Source: an uncultured Myxococcales bacterium
Lineage (GTDB): Bacteria; Myxococcota_A; UBA9042; DTJE01
NCBI GenBank assembly: GCA_903857665.1
Contig: CAIOFV010000168.1
Span: 1-64,000 of the forward strand
Direction: 5' to 3'
Length of the DNA: 64,000 nt
Shown here: positions 16,937-25,686 of the stretch, one piece after another
Numbering within the stretch: the first letter of the stretch is position 1
How the letters are laid out: each line of letters begins with the position of its first letter
Notes under the pieces: generated by a model
What the model was told of the DNA's origin: nothing
The model's database searches: none
What the model saw: only the letters and a program-made list of their open reading frames with translations
Program-made: the position numbers and the translations under genes

Positions 16937-18037
16937 CTAGTCCTGCAGCAGCACCCGGAAGCAGGCGCCACCGCCATCGGCATCGCCGACCTCGATCAGG
17001 CCGGAATGCTCCTCGACGATCCGGGCGCTGATCGAAAGGCCCAGGCCGGCGCCGTCGGCGCGGGTGCTGAAGAACGGGTTGAAGATCTGGTCCCGGAGGC
17101 CCTCCGGCACGCCGGGTCCATTGTCCGTGACCACGATGCCGTGGAACGACCGGCGGGAACGGGCAGTCCGCTCCAGCGCCACCGTGACCCGGCCGTCCGT
17201 CCGGCCCCGGCCCTCCAGGGCCTGGATGGCGTTCAGCACCAGGTTCAGCACCACCTGGACCAGTTTCTCCTTGTCCCCGCGGACGACTGCGGGCGGGCCG
17301 TCCACGGGCGCCCGGTCCAGATCGACCCCGGCGCGCCGGGCGTGGGCGGACGCCAGCAGCAACACGTCATCGACGACCTCGACGAGGTCCACGTCGCCCA
17401 GTTCCAGGCCCTGAGGCCGGGCGAACGCCAGGAAGCGCGACAGGATCGCCTCCAGGCGATCGATTTCCCGCAGGTGCAGGTCCAGCATGCGCCGGCGGGG
17501 CGAGGTTTCCGGGATTTCGTCCCCGAGGATCTGGGCCGTGCCCTTCAGGCTGGCCAGGGGGTTCCGGATCTCGTGGGCCAGGCCCGCGGTCAACTCACCC
17601 AGCGCGGACAGGCGCCCTGCCCGGACGACCTCCTGTTCCATGGCCCGCCGGTCCTCGATGGCGGCAGACAGGTCCACCGCGATGCGCTCGGCCCTCTCCC
17701 GCTGGCGTCGCTCGCGTTCCACCAGCGCACCGGTGACGATGCCGACGACCATGTACAGGATCATTTCCAGGATCTTTTCGCTGCCGTGGGCGGGATCCAT
17801 GGTCGCCATGCTGGTGAACGCGTGGGGCAGGTACGCGACCACCACCACCACGGCGGCGGAAAGCGCACCGGGCAGGCCGAACTGGAACGCCGCCAGGATG
17901 ATGGGCAGGTAGTACAGGCGCCGGAAGATGTCGTGCAGGAAATGGAGGTGCTCCCCGGTCAGGTAGTGCGCGGCCGTGACCGCCGCGATGGGGCCCCAGA
18001 CCAGCGCGAACGCCTTCGCGGAAACGAGTTTCCTCAC
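16937..18037 (-). CDS. Membrane sensor histidine kinase, likely partner of the NtrC-type regulator
   Basis: 366 residues from a GTG at 18037 (GAGG five bases upstream); the open frame reaches 18085. The N-terminal membrane module has about four spans and a His-rich turn (AAHYLTGEHLHFLHD) before RRLYYLPIILAA. HisKA follows with His155 (GLAHEIRNPLASL), then HATPase boxes (NLVLNAIQAL, DNGPGVP, GAGLGLSIS). There is no PAS domain. It lies upstream of the sigma-54 efflux operon on the same strand and points into it. The missing large periplasmic domain distinguishes it from CusS. Metal sensing is inferred from context. Confidence 0.85.
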   Translation of the reverse strand: MRKLVSAKAFALVWGPIAAVTAAHYLTGEHLHFLHDIFRRLYYLPIILAAFQFGLPGALSAAVVVVVAYLPHAFTSMATMDPAHGSEKILEMILYMVVGIVTGALVERERRQRERAERIAVDLSAAIEDRRAMEQEVVRAGRLSALGELTAGLAHEIRNPLASLKGTAQILGDEIPETSPRRRMLDLHLREIDRLEAILSRFLAFARPQGLELGDVDLVEVVDDVLLLASAHARRAGVDLDRAPVDGPPAVVRGDKEKLVQVVLNLVLNAIQALEGRGRTDGRVTVALERTARSRRSFHGIVVTDNGPGVPEGLRDQIFNPFFSTRADGAGLGLSISARIVEEHSGLIEVGDADGGGACFRVLLQD

Positions 18038-18084
18038 GGGCACCTCAACCGAAGAACCACGCCATCCGGGCCTTGAACCGCCCA

Positions 18085-18090
18085 ATCATA
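18085..18090 (-). promoter_or_regulatory. Possible -10 of the sensor-kinase promoter
   Basis: The minus strand reads TATGAT, five of six matches to TATAAT, about 48 bp before the GTG start. The -35 region 17-18 bp upstream is poor (TTCGTA at best). The remaining 236-bp divergent gap (18038-18273) shows no sigma-54 site. Confidence 0.3.
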
Positions 18091-18273
18091 CGGCGGCCGG
18101 CCGGGCGATACGAAACCCGATGGGCCCGGACCGCAAGCCGCCGGGCGAAATCGCGCGGGACGGAACCGGGAACCGTGCGGCAGGGCACGCCGGCATGCCT
18201 CGACCCTGTTCGTCCTGCCCCGCCTCCGCTAGACTCCGTCCCCGACACGGGGTTCGTCCCGGGGAGGTTGCCC

Positions 18274-18720
18274 ATGTCCTTCCGCTTCTCGATCGAGGAA
18301 TCGGCGGTCATCGCCCAGGCGCTGGATGCCCGCTTCGCCGAACACCTGCAGGCCGAGCATTTCGAGGTGACCGGGCGGGTCGAGGCGACGTTCATCGAAC
18401 TGAACGTCGTGCTGGCGAACCGCCAGGGAACGATGCGCTACGCGATGGATTTCCGGGCCGCGCTGCTGGAGAACCTGCTGGATGAGGCCGGCGCGCGTGC
18501 TCTGGGGCTGGACTTCGCCGAGTACTACCTGGACCAGTACTTCGGGGGCGGGCGGGACCTGCTGCTGCCCCTGGATTTCCAGCCCTACGAGGTCGAGGAC
18601 AAGGTCGTGTTCGCCCGGGGCGACATCACCAACCCGGCCCTGGACGCGGTCGCCGAAGCGATCCTGGACGCCGGCGTTCCCCTGGCCCCCGACGATCCGC
18701 GGCACCAGATGAAGAAGTAG
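18274..18720 (+). CDS. Conserved-looking acidic protein of unknown function
   Basis: 148 residues from the ATG at 18274, with GGGGAGG seven bases upstream; the frame stays open back to 18073 without a ribosome site. It is soluble, strongly acidic, has no signal peptide or Cys, and appears alpha/beta with a DFRAALLENLLDEAG helix followed by DFAEYYLDQYFGGG. I do not recognise a family. Its neighbours (sensor kinase, divergent; terC-like, convergent) give no clear hint. Confidence 0.7.
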   Translation: MSFRFSIEESAVIAQALDARFAEHLQAEHFEVTGRVEATFIELNVVLANRQGTMRYAMDFRAALLENLLDEAGARALGLDFAEYYLDQYFGGGRDLLLPLDFQPYEVEDKVVFARGDITNPALDAVAEAILDAGVPLAPDDPRHQMKK

Positions 18721-18744
18721 CGACCACGAACGCGCCCCCGGACG

Positions 18745-19710
18745 CTACCGCCGTGCCTTCCGGGCCGCCCGCCGCGTGGCCCACAGCGACGCCCCGATCG
18801 ACAGCGCCAGGAGCCCGGCGATCACACCCAGGGACAGCAGGACGGGAATCTCGCGCCCGAACCGGGTTTCCAGCACGGGGCTCACCAGCATCTTGATGCC
18901 CACGAAGCCCAGGACCCCGGCCAGGCCGTAGTGCAGCAAGGTGAAGCGCTTCAGGACCCCCGACAGGACGAAGAACAGCGACCGCAGGCCCAGGATCGCG
19001 AAGATGTTCGAGGTGTAGACGATGAATGTGTCCGTCGTCACCGCGAAGACCGCGGGCACGGAATCCACGGCGAACATCACGTCCGTGAACTCCACCACCA
19101 CCAGCACGAAGAACAGCGGTGTCGCCCGGAGGATGCCGTCGTCGCCCCTCCAGAAGAAGTGGCTCCCGTGGTAGGCCTTCGTGGAGCGGAACAGCTTGCG
19201 GCAGATCTTCAGCACGGGGTTGTGTTCGGGGTGCACTTCCTCGCCGTGGGACCGCGCCAGCTTCACGGCCGTCAGGACCAGGAAGGCGCCGAAGACGTAG
19301 ATCAGCCAGTCGAAGGCGTGCAGCAGCGCGCCGCCCACAAAAATGAATATGGCCCTGAGGATCACGGCGCCCAGCACGCCCCAGAAAAGGACCGAGTGGC
19401 GCAGTTCCCGGGGGACGGCGAAGTAGGTGAAGACCGCCAGGAACACGAAGAGGTTGTCGATGCTGAGGGCCTCCTCCACCAGGTAGCCGGTGTAGAACTG
19501 CAGCCCCTTGTCGGCGCCTTCGAAGCCCCACACACCGGCGCCGAAGACCACCGCCAGCAACAGCCAGCCGATGGACCAGCCCACGGACTCCTTCAGGCTC
19601 GGCTCGTGGGCCTTCCGGTTCAGGATGCCCAGGTCCAGGGCCATCATCGCCAGGATGAAAACCGCGAAGCCCCCCCACAACAGGGGGGTCCCGGTCATCG
19701 TGTCAGCCAA
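18745..19710 (-). CDS. TerC/Alx-family membrane protein
   Basis: About 321 residues. Many membrane spans and family motifs: [17 protein letters not shown] near the start, [19 protein letters not shown], and [18 protein letters not shown], with membrane Asp residues typical of TerC/Alx. Relatives take part in manganese export and metalation of exported proteins, or in alkaline and tellurite stress. Start choice: GGAGG lies five bases before a TTG at 19710; ATG at 19698 and GTG at 19731 are alternatives. The 80-bp gap to purE shows no recognisable yybP-ykoY (Mn) riboswitch. Confidence 0.88.
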   Translation of the reverse strand: MADTMTGTPLLWGGFAVFILAMMALDLGILNRKAHEPSLKESVGWSIGWLLLAVVFGAGVWGFEGADKGLQFYTGYLVEEALSIDNLFVFLAVFTYFAVPRELRHSVLFWGVLGAVILRAIFIFVGGALLHAFDWLIYVFGAFLVLTAVKLARSHGEEVHPEHNPVLKICRKLFRSTKAYHGSHFFWRGDDGILRATPLFFVLVVVEFTDVMFAVDSVPAVFAVTTDTFIVYTSNIFAILGLRSLFFVLSGVLKRFTLLHYGLAGVLGFVGIKMLVSPVLETRFGREIPVLLSLGVIAGLLALSIGASLWATRRAARKARR

Positions 19711-19790
19711 GGGGACCTCCAGGCAAGGCACCTGCGCACGCCGGAGCCGGGGCCCCGACCGGCAGAACGACGGTCAGTGGAAGGATACCA

Positions 19791-20273
19791 TCAAGGCTGG
19801 TCGTACCGTGCGCGGTCGGCCGTGAGGGCCGCTTCCAGCGCGGAACGGACGTGGGCGTCGTGCAGCCCCAGGATGCGGGCCGCAAGGATCGCCGCGTTCC
19901 GCCCGCCATCGATGGCCACCGTGGCCACCGGGATCCCCGGCGGCATCTGGACCGTGGCGAGCAGGGCGTCCAGTCCCCCAAGCGTGCCCCCGGCCACCGG
20001 CACGCCGATGACGGGCAGCAGCGTGTGGGCCGCCACCACGCCGGCCAGGTGGGCCGCCAATCCCGCACACGCGATCAGCACGCGGATGCCGCGCCCCTCG
20101 GCCGCCGTCACGTAGGTCACGACGCGGTCGGGGGTCCGGTGGGCCGAAAGGACCTTCACTTCGCACCCGATGCCCAGCCCGGTCAGCGCTTCCACGATCT
20201 TGTCGGCCAGCGCCCGGTCGCTGGGGCTGCCGATCAGGATTCCCACCTGGATCGGCCCGTTCGTCCCGCTCAT
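19791..20273 (-). CDS. purE: N5-carboxyaminoimidazole ribonucleotide mutase (class I PurE)
   Basis: 160 residues, typical class I length. Converts N5-CAIR to CAIR in purine synthesis. Active-site motifs are GSPSDRA near the N terminus, SAHRTPDRV, and [16 protein letters not shown]. purK is not adjacent, so the pathway is split. It lies upstream of the terC-like gene on the same strand with an 80-bp gap. Confidence 0.95.
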   Translation of the reverse strand: MSGTNGPIQVGILIGSPSDRALADKIVEALTGLGIGCEVKVLSAHRTPDRVVTYVTAAEGRGIRVLIACAGLAAHLAGVVAAHTLLPVIGVPVAGGTLGGLDALLATVQMPPGIPVATVAIDGGRNAAILAARILGLHDAHVRSALEAALTADRARYDQP

Positions 20274-20301
20274 GGCTCCGTCTCCTTCCCTTCGGGTTCG
20301 C

Positions 20302-21243
20302 CTACTTCGCCGCCTTCGGATACGCCTTGGCGTATACCTTGCGCCACGCGTCGGACGACTTCTTCATCGCCTTGTACTGCGCCGGCGAGCCCTTCTCCTC
20401 GGCCTCGAAGTAGTCGCCGGACCAGAACTGCCAGGCCCCCGCGAACGATGCCGCCAGCTCGCCCGCGGCCTTCACCACCGCCGGTTCCACCGACAGCAGC
20501 GGCGTGCCCAGGGACGACGCGGCCCGCGTGCCGATCACGCTGGAGGTCATCAGGCAGTACCGCCAGATCGGCAGGTTCTCCTTGCGCGTGGACTCGATCC
20601 ACGTCGCGAAGTCCTGGGGCAGGCGCGCCACCGCGTCCAGCGCCCACGTCCTGCGCGCATCGGCGGCCAGGGACCCGGCCCCCTGGAGGTCGGCGTCGGT
20701 CAGCTTCAGCACCTTCTCCAGGCCCGGGGCCAGGCCGGCCACGTCCGCCCGCAGCGCATCGCGCAACTCGGTCAGCATCTTCTTGTAGGGGAGCTTGTCG
20801 CGGACGCCGACCTTCTTGCACCGGAAGGCCAGGAACATGTACCGGTCGGTGGCCAGCGCCGCGGTCCGCAGGAAGTCGTCCAGCACCGGGTGCCGGAAAC
20901 CGGCGGCCTGGTACAGGGCCTCGTACTGCCGCAGCAGCGGGTCGCACTTCTCTTCCATCGGCGGGACTTCGATGGGCAGTTCCCACTTGTCGATCTTGTT
21001 CGGGTCCACCTTGGCGAACCAGCCCTTGTCGCAAGCGGTCGCCAGCGTGGTGAACTCGGTCAGCGCCTTGCGCAGGCTGTCGAACTCCGACGGAGGCGCG
21101 GGCGGCGGCTTCGGCGCTTCCGCGGCCTTCGCGGCTTCGGCCTTCGCGGCCTCCTTCTTCGCCGGCGCGGAGTCCTTCTTGCCGCCGCACGCGGCGGCCA
21201 GGGCGAACACGGTCAGCAGGGCCAGGATCGTGACGCGGCGCAT
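20302..21243 (-). CDS. Lipoprotein of unknown function
   Basis: 313 residues from ATG 21243 (GGAGGAAC upstream). A signal peptide ends in ALAAAC with lipidation expected at that Cys, followed by a Lys/Ala/Glu/Pro-rich tether to about residue 50. The globular part is mainly helical with several Cys ([22 protein letters not shown]). I do not recognise the domain. It follows the next lipoprotein gene by 26 bp and is presumably co-transcribed with it. Confidence 0.8.
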   Translation of the reverse strand: MRRVTILALLTVFALAAACGGKKDSAPAKKEAAKAEAAKAAEAPKPPPAPPSEFDSLRKALTEFTTLATACDKGWFAKVDPNKIDKWELPIEVPPMEEKCDPLLRQYEALYQAAGFRHPVLDDFLRTAALATDRYMFLAFRCKKVGVRDKLPYKKMLTELRDALRADVAGLAPGLEKVLKLTDADLQGAGSLAADARRTWALDAVARLPQDFATWIESTRKENLPIWRYCLMTSSVIGTRAASSLGTPLLSVEPAVVKAAGELAASFAGAWQFWSGDYFEAEEKGSPAQYKAMKKSSDAWRKVYAKAYPKAAK

Positions 21244-21269
21244 GGTCGTTCCTCCTTGCGGAGCCAAAC

Positions 21270-22823
21270 TCACTTCCCGCACACCTGGACTTCCAGGCGC
21301 GGCTGCTGGTCCTTGACGAAGGAGCACTTCGGGTCGCCGCACTCCAGGAACAGAGGTTCCAGCACCGCCGTGAACGACTGGATCGAGGCGGCATCGGCGG
21401 CCAGGATCAGGCCGGTCCCGGTCTTCAGGTGGGCCACCGCCTCCTTCGGCGTCACGGCCTTCAGGCCCGTGACCTTGCCGCCCGCGAACGTTCCGGCCTT
21501 CAGGCCGTCCACGCCGACCCACACCGTCGGCCCCACCTTCCCGGGCAGGTCCTGGTCGTCCGGCACCTGGCCCAGCGGCCGGCACTTCAGCGCGCCCATG
21601 CCTTCGACGTCCACCTTGCGGGGCGCGATGGGCACTTCGCGGAAGGTCAGCTTGCCGAAGGTCGTGCGGCGGTCCAGGTTGTCCAGGCGACGGCGGCCGC
21701 CGAAGGCCACGTACCGCGGCGGTTGCTTCTTGAAGATGTCCACGAGGTACGCCGGGATCGACATCGCGGCCTCCCGGTCCGCCGACACCAGCAGCGTTTC
21801 GAGGTTTTCAGGGCCGCGCTCCTTTTCCATGTCGGGCATGCGGTCGATGACGGCCTTCGCGAACACCGTCCACTCCTTCGGCGGCAGCACCCAGCCCTTC
21901 TCGAAGGACAGGTAGTCGCGCTCCTCCCAATTGAGGCCCTTCTTCGTCACGGTCACGATGGCGTCGCCGACGTAGGGGGTCTTCGACACGGAATCGACCA
22001 TCACCGGGTCCTCGACGAACGTCGGGATCTTCGTCAGGCGCGTGTCCACGTCGGTCAGCAGCGTGGCGAACACCTTGTTGAACTTCGCGTCCGGATGAGC
22101 CGTGAGGTACTCGCCCACCATGCGCTTGACCTCGGTCAGGTAGGGGCGCTCCAGCGCGAAGTGGACGGACTCGAAGGGGACCGCCTTGCAGAAGTCGCCC
22201 ATCTTGTTCGTGCACAGGCGTGCCAGGTACTCGGACACGGCCTCGCCCTTTTCGCGCGGGAAGCTGAACGCCACCTGCCAGTGCCGGAAGAAGTACACGG
22301 CGCGATCGTCGCCATCCATGTCCTGGGCGCCGTAGAAGGCTTCGAGGTGCACGAACGCGTGGTCGAAGTCGGCCAGCAGGTTCGCCACCGGGTCGTCACA
22401 GGTCTTCTTCAGCTTGTCGTAGGCGGCCATGTAGTCCTTGAAATCGACTTCCTTCTTCCAGAACTTTTCCATCGTGTCGAAGAATTCCGGGATCGCCTCG
22501 AAGTCCTTCTCCACCACGGTGCCCTTGGCCGGGACCACCGCCGCGGTCAGGGGGCGCCGCCAGTCGTACTTGAACGAATCCAGGCGCCAGCGGACCAGCG
22601 GGCTCTTGGATTTTTCGAACTTGCGCACGTCTTCCGGGAGCGTGCGGGCCATGTCATCGACCCAGCCGTTCAGGGCCTTGTCCACGTCGGCCGTGATCGC
22701 GATCTTCTTCGCCGCGAACGCCGCCTTCTGCTTTTCCGCCATGTTGCCCTTGCAGCCGAACGCGAACGATGTCGCGAGGCTGGCGGCGAGGACGGTCACG
22801 AGGACTCCGGTGGTCGAGCGCAT
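21270..22823 (-). CDS. Large lipoprotein of unknown function
   Basis: 517 residues from ATG 22823, preceded by GGGGGAG; an earlier in-frame start at 22850 lacks a site. The signal peptide ends at FAFGC with the lipid Cys at 24. The mature part is rich in Lys, Asp and aromatic residues, mostly helical in its first two-thirds (FDTMEKFWKKEVDFKDYM), with a more beta C-terminal third ending in paired Cys (LECGDPKCSF, VQVCGK). No family recognised. A TATCAT at 22956-22951 on the minus strand may be its -10. Confidence 0.78.
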   Translation of the reverse strand: MRSTTGVLVTVLAASLATSFAFGCKGNMAEKQKAAFAAKKIAITADVDKALNGWVDDMARTLPEDVRKFEKSKSPLVRWRLDSFKYDWRRPLTAAVVPAKGTVVEKDFEAIPEFFDTMEKFWKKEVDFKDYMAAYDKLKKTCDDPVANLLADFDHAFVHLEAFYGAQDMDGDDRAVYFFRHWQVAFSFPREKGEAVSEYLARLCTNKMGDFCKAVPFESVHFALERPYLTEVKRMVGEYLTAHPDAKFNKVFATLLTDVDTRLTKIPTFVEDPVMVDSVSKTPYVGDAIVTVTKKGLNWEERDYLSFEKGWVLPPKEWTVFAKAVIDRMPDMEKERGPENLETLLVSADREAAMSIPAYLVDIFKKQPPRYVAFGGRRRLDNLDRRTTFGKLTFREVPIAPRKVDVEGMGALKCRPLGQVPDDQDLPGKVGPTVWVGVDGLKAGTFAGGKVTGLKAVTPKEAVAHLKTGTGLILAADAASIQSFTAVLEPLFLECGDPKCSFVKDQQPRLEVQVCGK

Positions 22824-22985
22824 GTCTCCCCCTTCGTTGAGGCGCCCCATGTGAAGTTCGCCCGGGGCGACTTCGTAGCCGCCGGGAGCCTCCCGCGGAA
22901 ACCCGCCGGCTCCCCTGCGTGCTCGGGCGGGTCAGGGCGCCCGGTGGCCGATGATAGTGCGGGTCGGGGATCGGGGGAAGGGGAA

Positions 22986-23816
22986 TCAATCCCTGCACAT
23001 CCTGTCGCCCTTCGTGCACCGGAACCGGACGTGCAGGTGGGTGAGGTGCTCGGTGTCGCCCTGGATCACGCCGTTGCCGAAGAACTTCAGGTACCGTCGC
23101 AGAGCCGGCCTCTTCGCCACGAAGGCCTTCAGCGTGTTCACGACGGTCCAGGACATGAAGATGAACTTGGTGTCGTGATTGGCCAGCAGGCACTGGACAA
23201 CGGTCCACTCCCGCGGCGCGTCGAGGTTGGTGGACGTGGCCTCCCGATCGAAAACGCCCCGGGACTGGGGGGGCTTCGTGACGAACCCGAGGTCCACGTC
23301 GCGTCCCGATTGGTGGGATGCGTGGCTGCCCAGGTGGCCGCCGTCGCGAGCGCTGAGGTCCCCGACGTTGACCGGCGGCGCCTTGGGATGGGCCTTCTGG
23401 TATTGCGCCATGCACTGGCGGATGTGCCGGACGGTCGCCGGCGTACCGAAGGTCGTCTTGCGCCCCGGCGACACCACGAAACCCTTGCCCCGCCCGTCCT
23501 TGGGGGCGATGTTCACGCCGCCGCGCAGCCCCCCCCCATTGCAGGACCCCACCGAACCGGGCGTGAAGACCGGCGCGCAGTAGCGCAGGTTCTGCCCCTT
23601 CCGGACCGATTCGGATGCCAGGCGGTTCCACCGGCGGAGGTCCGCCACCTTGACCTTGGTCCGTTCGGCGACCGTTGCCAGGGTTTCCCCCTTCTGCACG
23701 TTCGTCTGGCGGGTCTTGGTTCCCTTGGGGCAGGTCCGCGGCGCGGCGCCAGCCGTCGATGCCAGCGCGGCCGAAAGGACCAGGGCCAGCGTCGCCGAGA
23801 TTCCCTGTACCGTCAT
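22986..23816 (-). CDS. LysM-containing MepA-type murein endopeptidase (peptidase M74)
   Basis: 276 residues from ATG 23816. A Sec signal peptide (cleavage near AGA-AP) is followed by a LysM peptidoglycan-binding domain at about 35-80 (VQKGETLATVAERTKVKVAD, NRLASESVRKGQNLRY), then an M74 catalytic domain with zinc ligands in GSHASHQSGRDVDLGF and HLTHLHVRF. It should cleave D-Ala-meso-DAP cross-links in the periplasm. E. coli MepA has no LysM; the fusion would anchor the enzyme on peptidoglycan. Confidence 0.88.
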   Translation of the reverse strand: MTVQGISATLALVLSAALASTAGAAPRTCPKGTKTRQTNVQKGETLATVAERTKVKVADLRRWNRLASESVRKGQNLRYCAPVFTPGSVGSCNGGGLRGGVNIAPKDGRGKGFVVSPGRKTTFGTPATVRHIRQCMAQYQKAHPKAPPVNVGDLSARDGGHLGSHASHQSGRDVDLGFVTKPPQSRGVFDREATSTNLDAPREWTVVQCLLANHDTKFIFMSWTVVNTLKAFVAKRPALRRYLKFFGNGVIQGDTEHLTHLHVRFRCTKGDRMCRD

Positions 23817-23916
23817 CCGCCGTTCGCCTCGCCCGGCCCGTGGCCGTTTGGAAATGCCTGTCGCGGCGCGACGCCGCCGGTCCCATGAACCCGCATCCCC
23901 GGCGCGTTGTTCCCGG

Positions 23917-24825
23917 TCATCGCACCGGCGCAGGCGCCGCCCCACCGTCCGGCTCGTCCAGCAGCACGTGGACCCGCAGGGTCATGCCCGGGGCGACCTT
24001 GATCTTGAACTGCCGGCTGCGGCCGGACTCGCCGGTCACGACGACGACGTGCTCGCCTTCCACCACCTCCAGCGCATCGACGGGCAGGCGCACCCTGTCC
24101 CAGCCGTCGATCGTCGCCGTGGCGGCCTCGGACGCCGTCGCCGTCACCCAGCCCAGTTTTTCCGACGGGTAGTACAGGTCCCGCATCGGCAGGGTTTCCA
24201 CCCGGGACCGCACCTCGGACGTCACGGCCGTGATCACGGCCAGCACGCATGGCGCCTCCCGCAGCGCCGACTGCGCCAGGTGGAAGCGGGCCATGCGGCG
24301 ACCCCACGCGGACCACACCTCGTAGCGCGGCTGGTCGCCGGGCGCCGCGTGATCGCGGGCGCGGCCCACGGTGACACCGGGCGGGACCGGGCACGCCCAC
24401 GCCCCCGCATCCTTCAGCACCGCGAGGATGCCGCGGGCGCCCTCCCCTTCGACCAGGCGGACCCGCTCGCGCTGGCCCGTGGCGCAGAGGCTTTCCTTGA
24501 CCAGGCTGACGACGGCGGTGGACCCGCGGACCGTGACGTCCCAGGCGACCGACGTGAACGGCGAAACCCCGCCGTCCAACGTGATGCGGATGAAGGTTCC
24601 TTCCGGGATCGAGGCGGGATCGACCGGCGCATGGGACGGGTCCGTCGCGTCCGCCGCGTCGGCAGAGGCCGATGCGACCGCACCGGGCCTCGACGCCGGG
24701 CCGCCCGAGGGCACCCCAGCGGCCGCCGCCGACGGAACCCGTCCGACGAGTCCCAGCCCGAAGAGGGACGCGAGGACCGTCACCGTCGCCCGACAGGTCC
24801 CCGTCCCGCGTGCTAGAATCCGCAC
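23917..24825 (-). CDS. Exported protein of unknown function with C-terminal beta domain
   Basis: 302 residues if it begins at the GTG at 24825 (GAGG six bases upstream, Arg-rich signal start VRILARGTG). The GTG at 24783 would give 288 residues but a poor signal peptide. The signal peptide ends near PSAAAA, then an Ala/Ser/Pro linker. The middle is unassigned; the last 70 residues (TATIDGWDRVRLPVDALEVV, FKIKVAPGMTLRVHV) look like a PEGA-type beta sandwich. The start region overlaps the divergent plus-strand gene. Confidence 0.7.
   Translation of the reverse strand: MRILARGTGTCRATVTVLASLFGLGLVGRVPSAAAAGVPSGGPASRPGAVASASADAADATDPSHAPVDPASIPEGTFIRITLDGGVSPFTSVAWDVTVRGSTAVVSLVKESLCATGQRERVRLVEGEGARGILAVLKDAGAWACPVPPGVTVGRARDHAAPGDQPRYEVWSAWGRRMARFHLAQSALREAPCVLAVITAVTSEVRSRVETLPMRDLYYPSEKLGWVTATASEAATATIDGWDRVRLPVDALEVVEGEHVVVVTGESGRSRQFKIKVAPGMTLRVHVLLDEPDGGAAPAPVR
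24790..24819 (+). promoter_or_regulatory. Candidate promoter for a leaderless transcript of the 24827 gene
   Basis: CCGACA (24790-24795), 18 bp, then TAGAAT (24814-24819) resembles a -35/-10 pair. Transcription would begin at or next to the ATG at 24827. No Shine-Dalgarno sequence precedes that ATG, which fits a leaderless mRNA. Confidence 0.4.
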
Positions 24826-24826
24826 G

Positions 24827-25444
24827 ATGCGCCTCGCCGCCTGCATCGCGACCGCCCTGGTGGCCGCAACGCCCGTTACTCTAGCACGCGCGGCCCCACC
24901 CCGCGAATGCGAGGCGCTGGCGCGCCCTTCGCCCGACGACCTGATTCCGTGGGTGAAGGCGGGACCATACGCGGCGGGGCTGAAAGCCTTTTCGGCCAAC
25001 CGCGATGCCCATGCCGCGGCGGACATCCGGGCCGCGTGGGACAGGATCCGGGCGGACCTGGCCGGGGCGTTCGCGACGGGCCAATGCCGCGAAGGCGCCA
25101 TCAAGGCCGCGCTGGCCCGACGGGTCTTCGCGGTGCCGCCCCAGGCCGTACCCGCGGAAGACCGCTTCCTGCCGCCGCGACCTGTCGCGATGGCCGTCGC
25201 CGCGAGCCTATGCGCCGGGGGCGACCTCGACGGCGCGGCCGCCTGGCTGGTGGACGCGACCGCGGCCGACGACGCGTCGGCGCGGGCTGCGGCCGCGACG
25301 CTCTGGGCGGCGGCGGGCCGCGTCGATGCGGCGCGGGCGCTGATCCCGCCGAACGCGAACGGCCCGGCATGGGCCGGGGCACGGAAGGCGATCGAGGCGG
25401 CGGGCCGGCCGCACGACGCGCCTGGACAGGAGGGTTCCCGTTGA
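24827..25444 (+). CDS. Exported Ala-rich helical protein of unknown function
   Basis: 205 residues from ATG 24827, chosen for its signal peptide (MRLAACIATALVAATPVTLA, cleavage near ARA-AP); the frame is open much further upstream but that is shadow. The mature protein is Ala/Arg/Asp-rich, with repeated helices resembling a small TPR-like solenoid (LDGAAAWLVDATAADDASAR, AAAGRVDAARALIPP). It ends in a TTGA overlap with the next small gene. Confidence 0.65.
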   Translation: MRLAACIATALVAATPVTLARAAPPRECEALARPSPDDLIPWVKAGPYAAGLKAFSANRDAHAAADIRAAWDRIRADLAGAFATGQCREGAIKAALARRVFAVPPQAVPAEDRFLPPRPVAMAVAASLCAGGDLDGAAAWLVDATAADDASARAAAATLWAAAGRVDAARALIPPNANGPAWAGARKAIEAAGRPHDAPGQEGSR

Positions 25445-25668
25445 AGGCGTATGTGAAGCCCTACATCCCGGGTCCCGGCGAGCACGAGCGCTTCGCCGAC
25501 CAGGCCGGGTCCTTCCGTTTCATCTGGCGCTGCCCGGACTGCATCCACGTTGCGGCCTCGACCACGACGTGCAGCCTGGAGTTCCGCACCCAGGACCTGA
25601 TGGGGGCGACCAGCTTCGTCGAATCCCGCGGGAACTTCACCTTCTGCAAGTACTTCGAGGCGGCATAG
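25441..25668 (+). CDS. 75-residue Cys-containing small protein, TTG start
   Basis: A TTG at 25441 overlaps the previous stop (TTGA) and has AGGAGGG seven bases upstream, so initiation here is well supported. The protein has a CPDC pair with a following His (WRCPDCIHV) and two later Cys (TTTCSLEF, FTFCKYF), which could form a zinc site. The frame is open upstream to 24907 without a site. It sits between an exported protein and an ATP-grasp enzyme on one transcript. It could be a metal-binding accessory protein; a modified-peptide substrate is a more speculative option. Confidence 0.65.
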   Translation: MKAYVKPYIPGPGEHERFADQAGSFRFIWRCPDCIHVAASTTTCSLEFRTQDLMGATSFVESRGNFTFCKYFEAA

Positions 25669-25686
25669 GGCCGAGGGAGGCCGGGT

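Noticed and set aside
19711-19790. Manganese (yybP-ykoY) riboswitch ahead of the terC-like gene
   Set aside because: The gap is only 80 bp and I could not find the conserved core.
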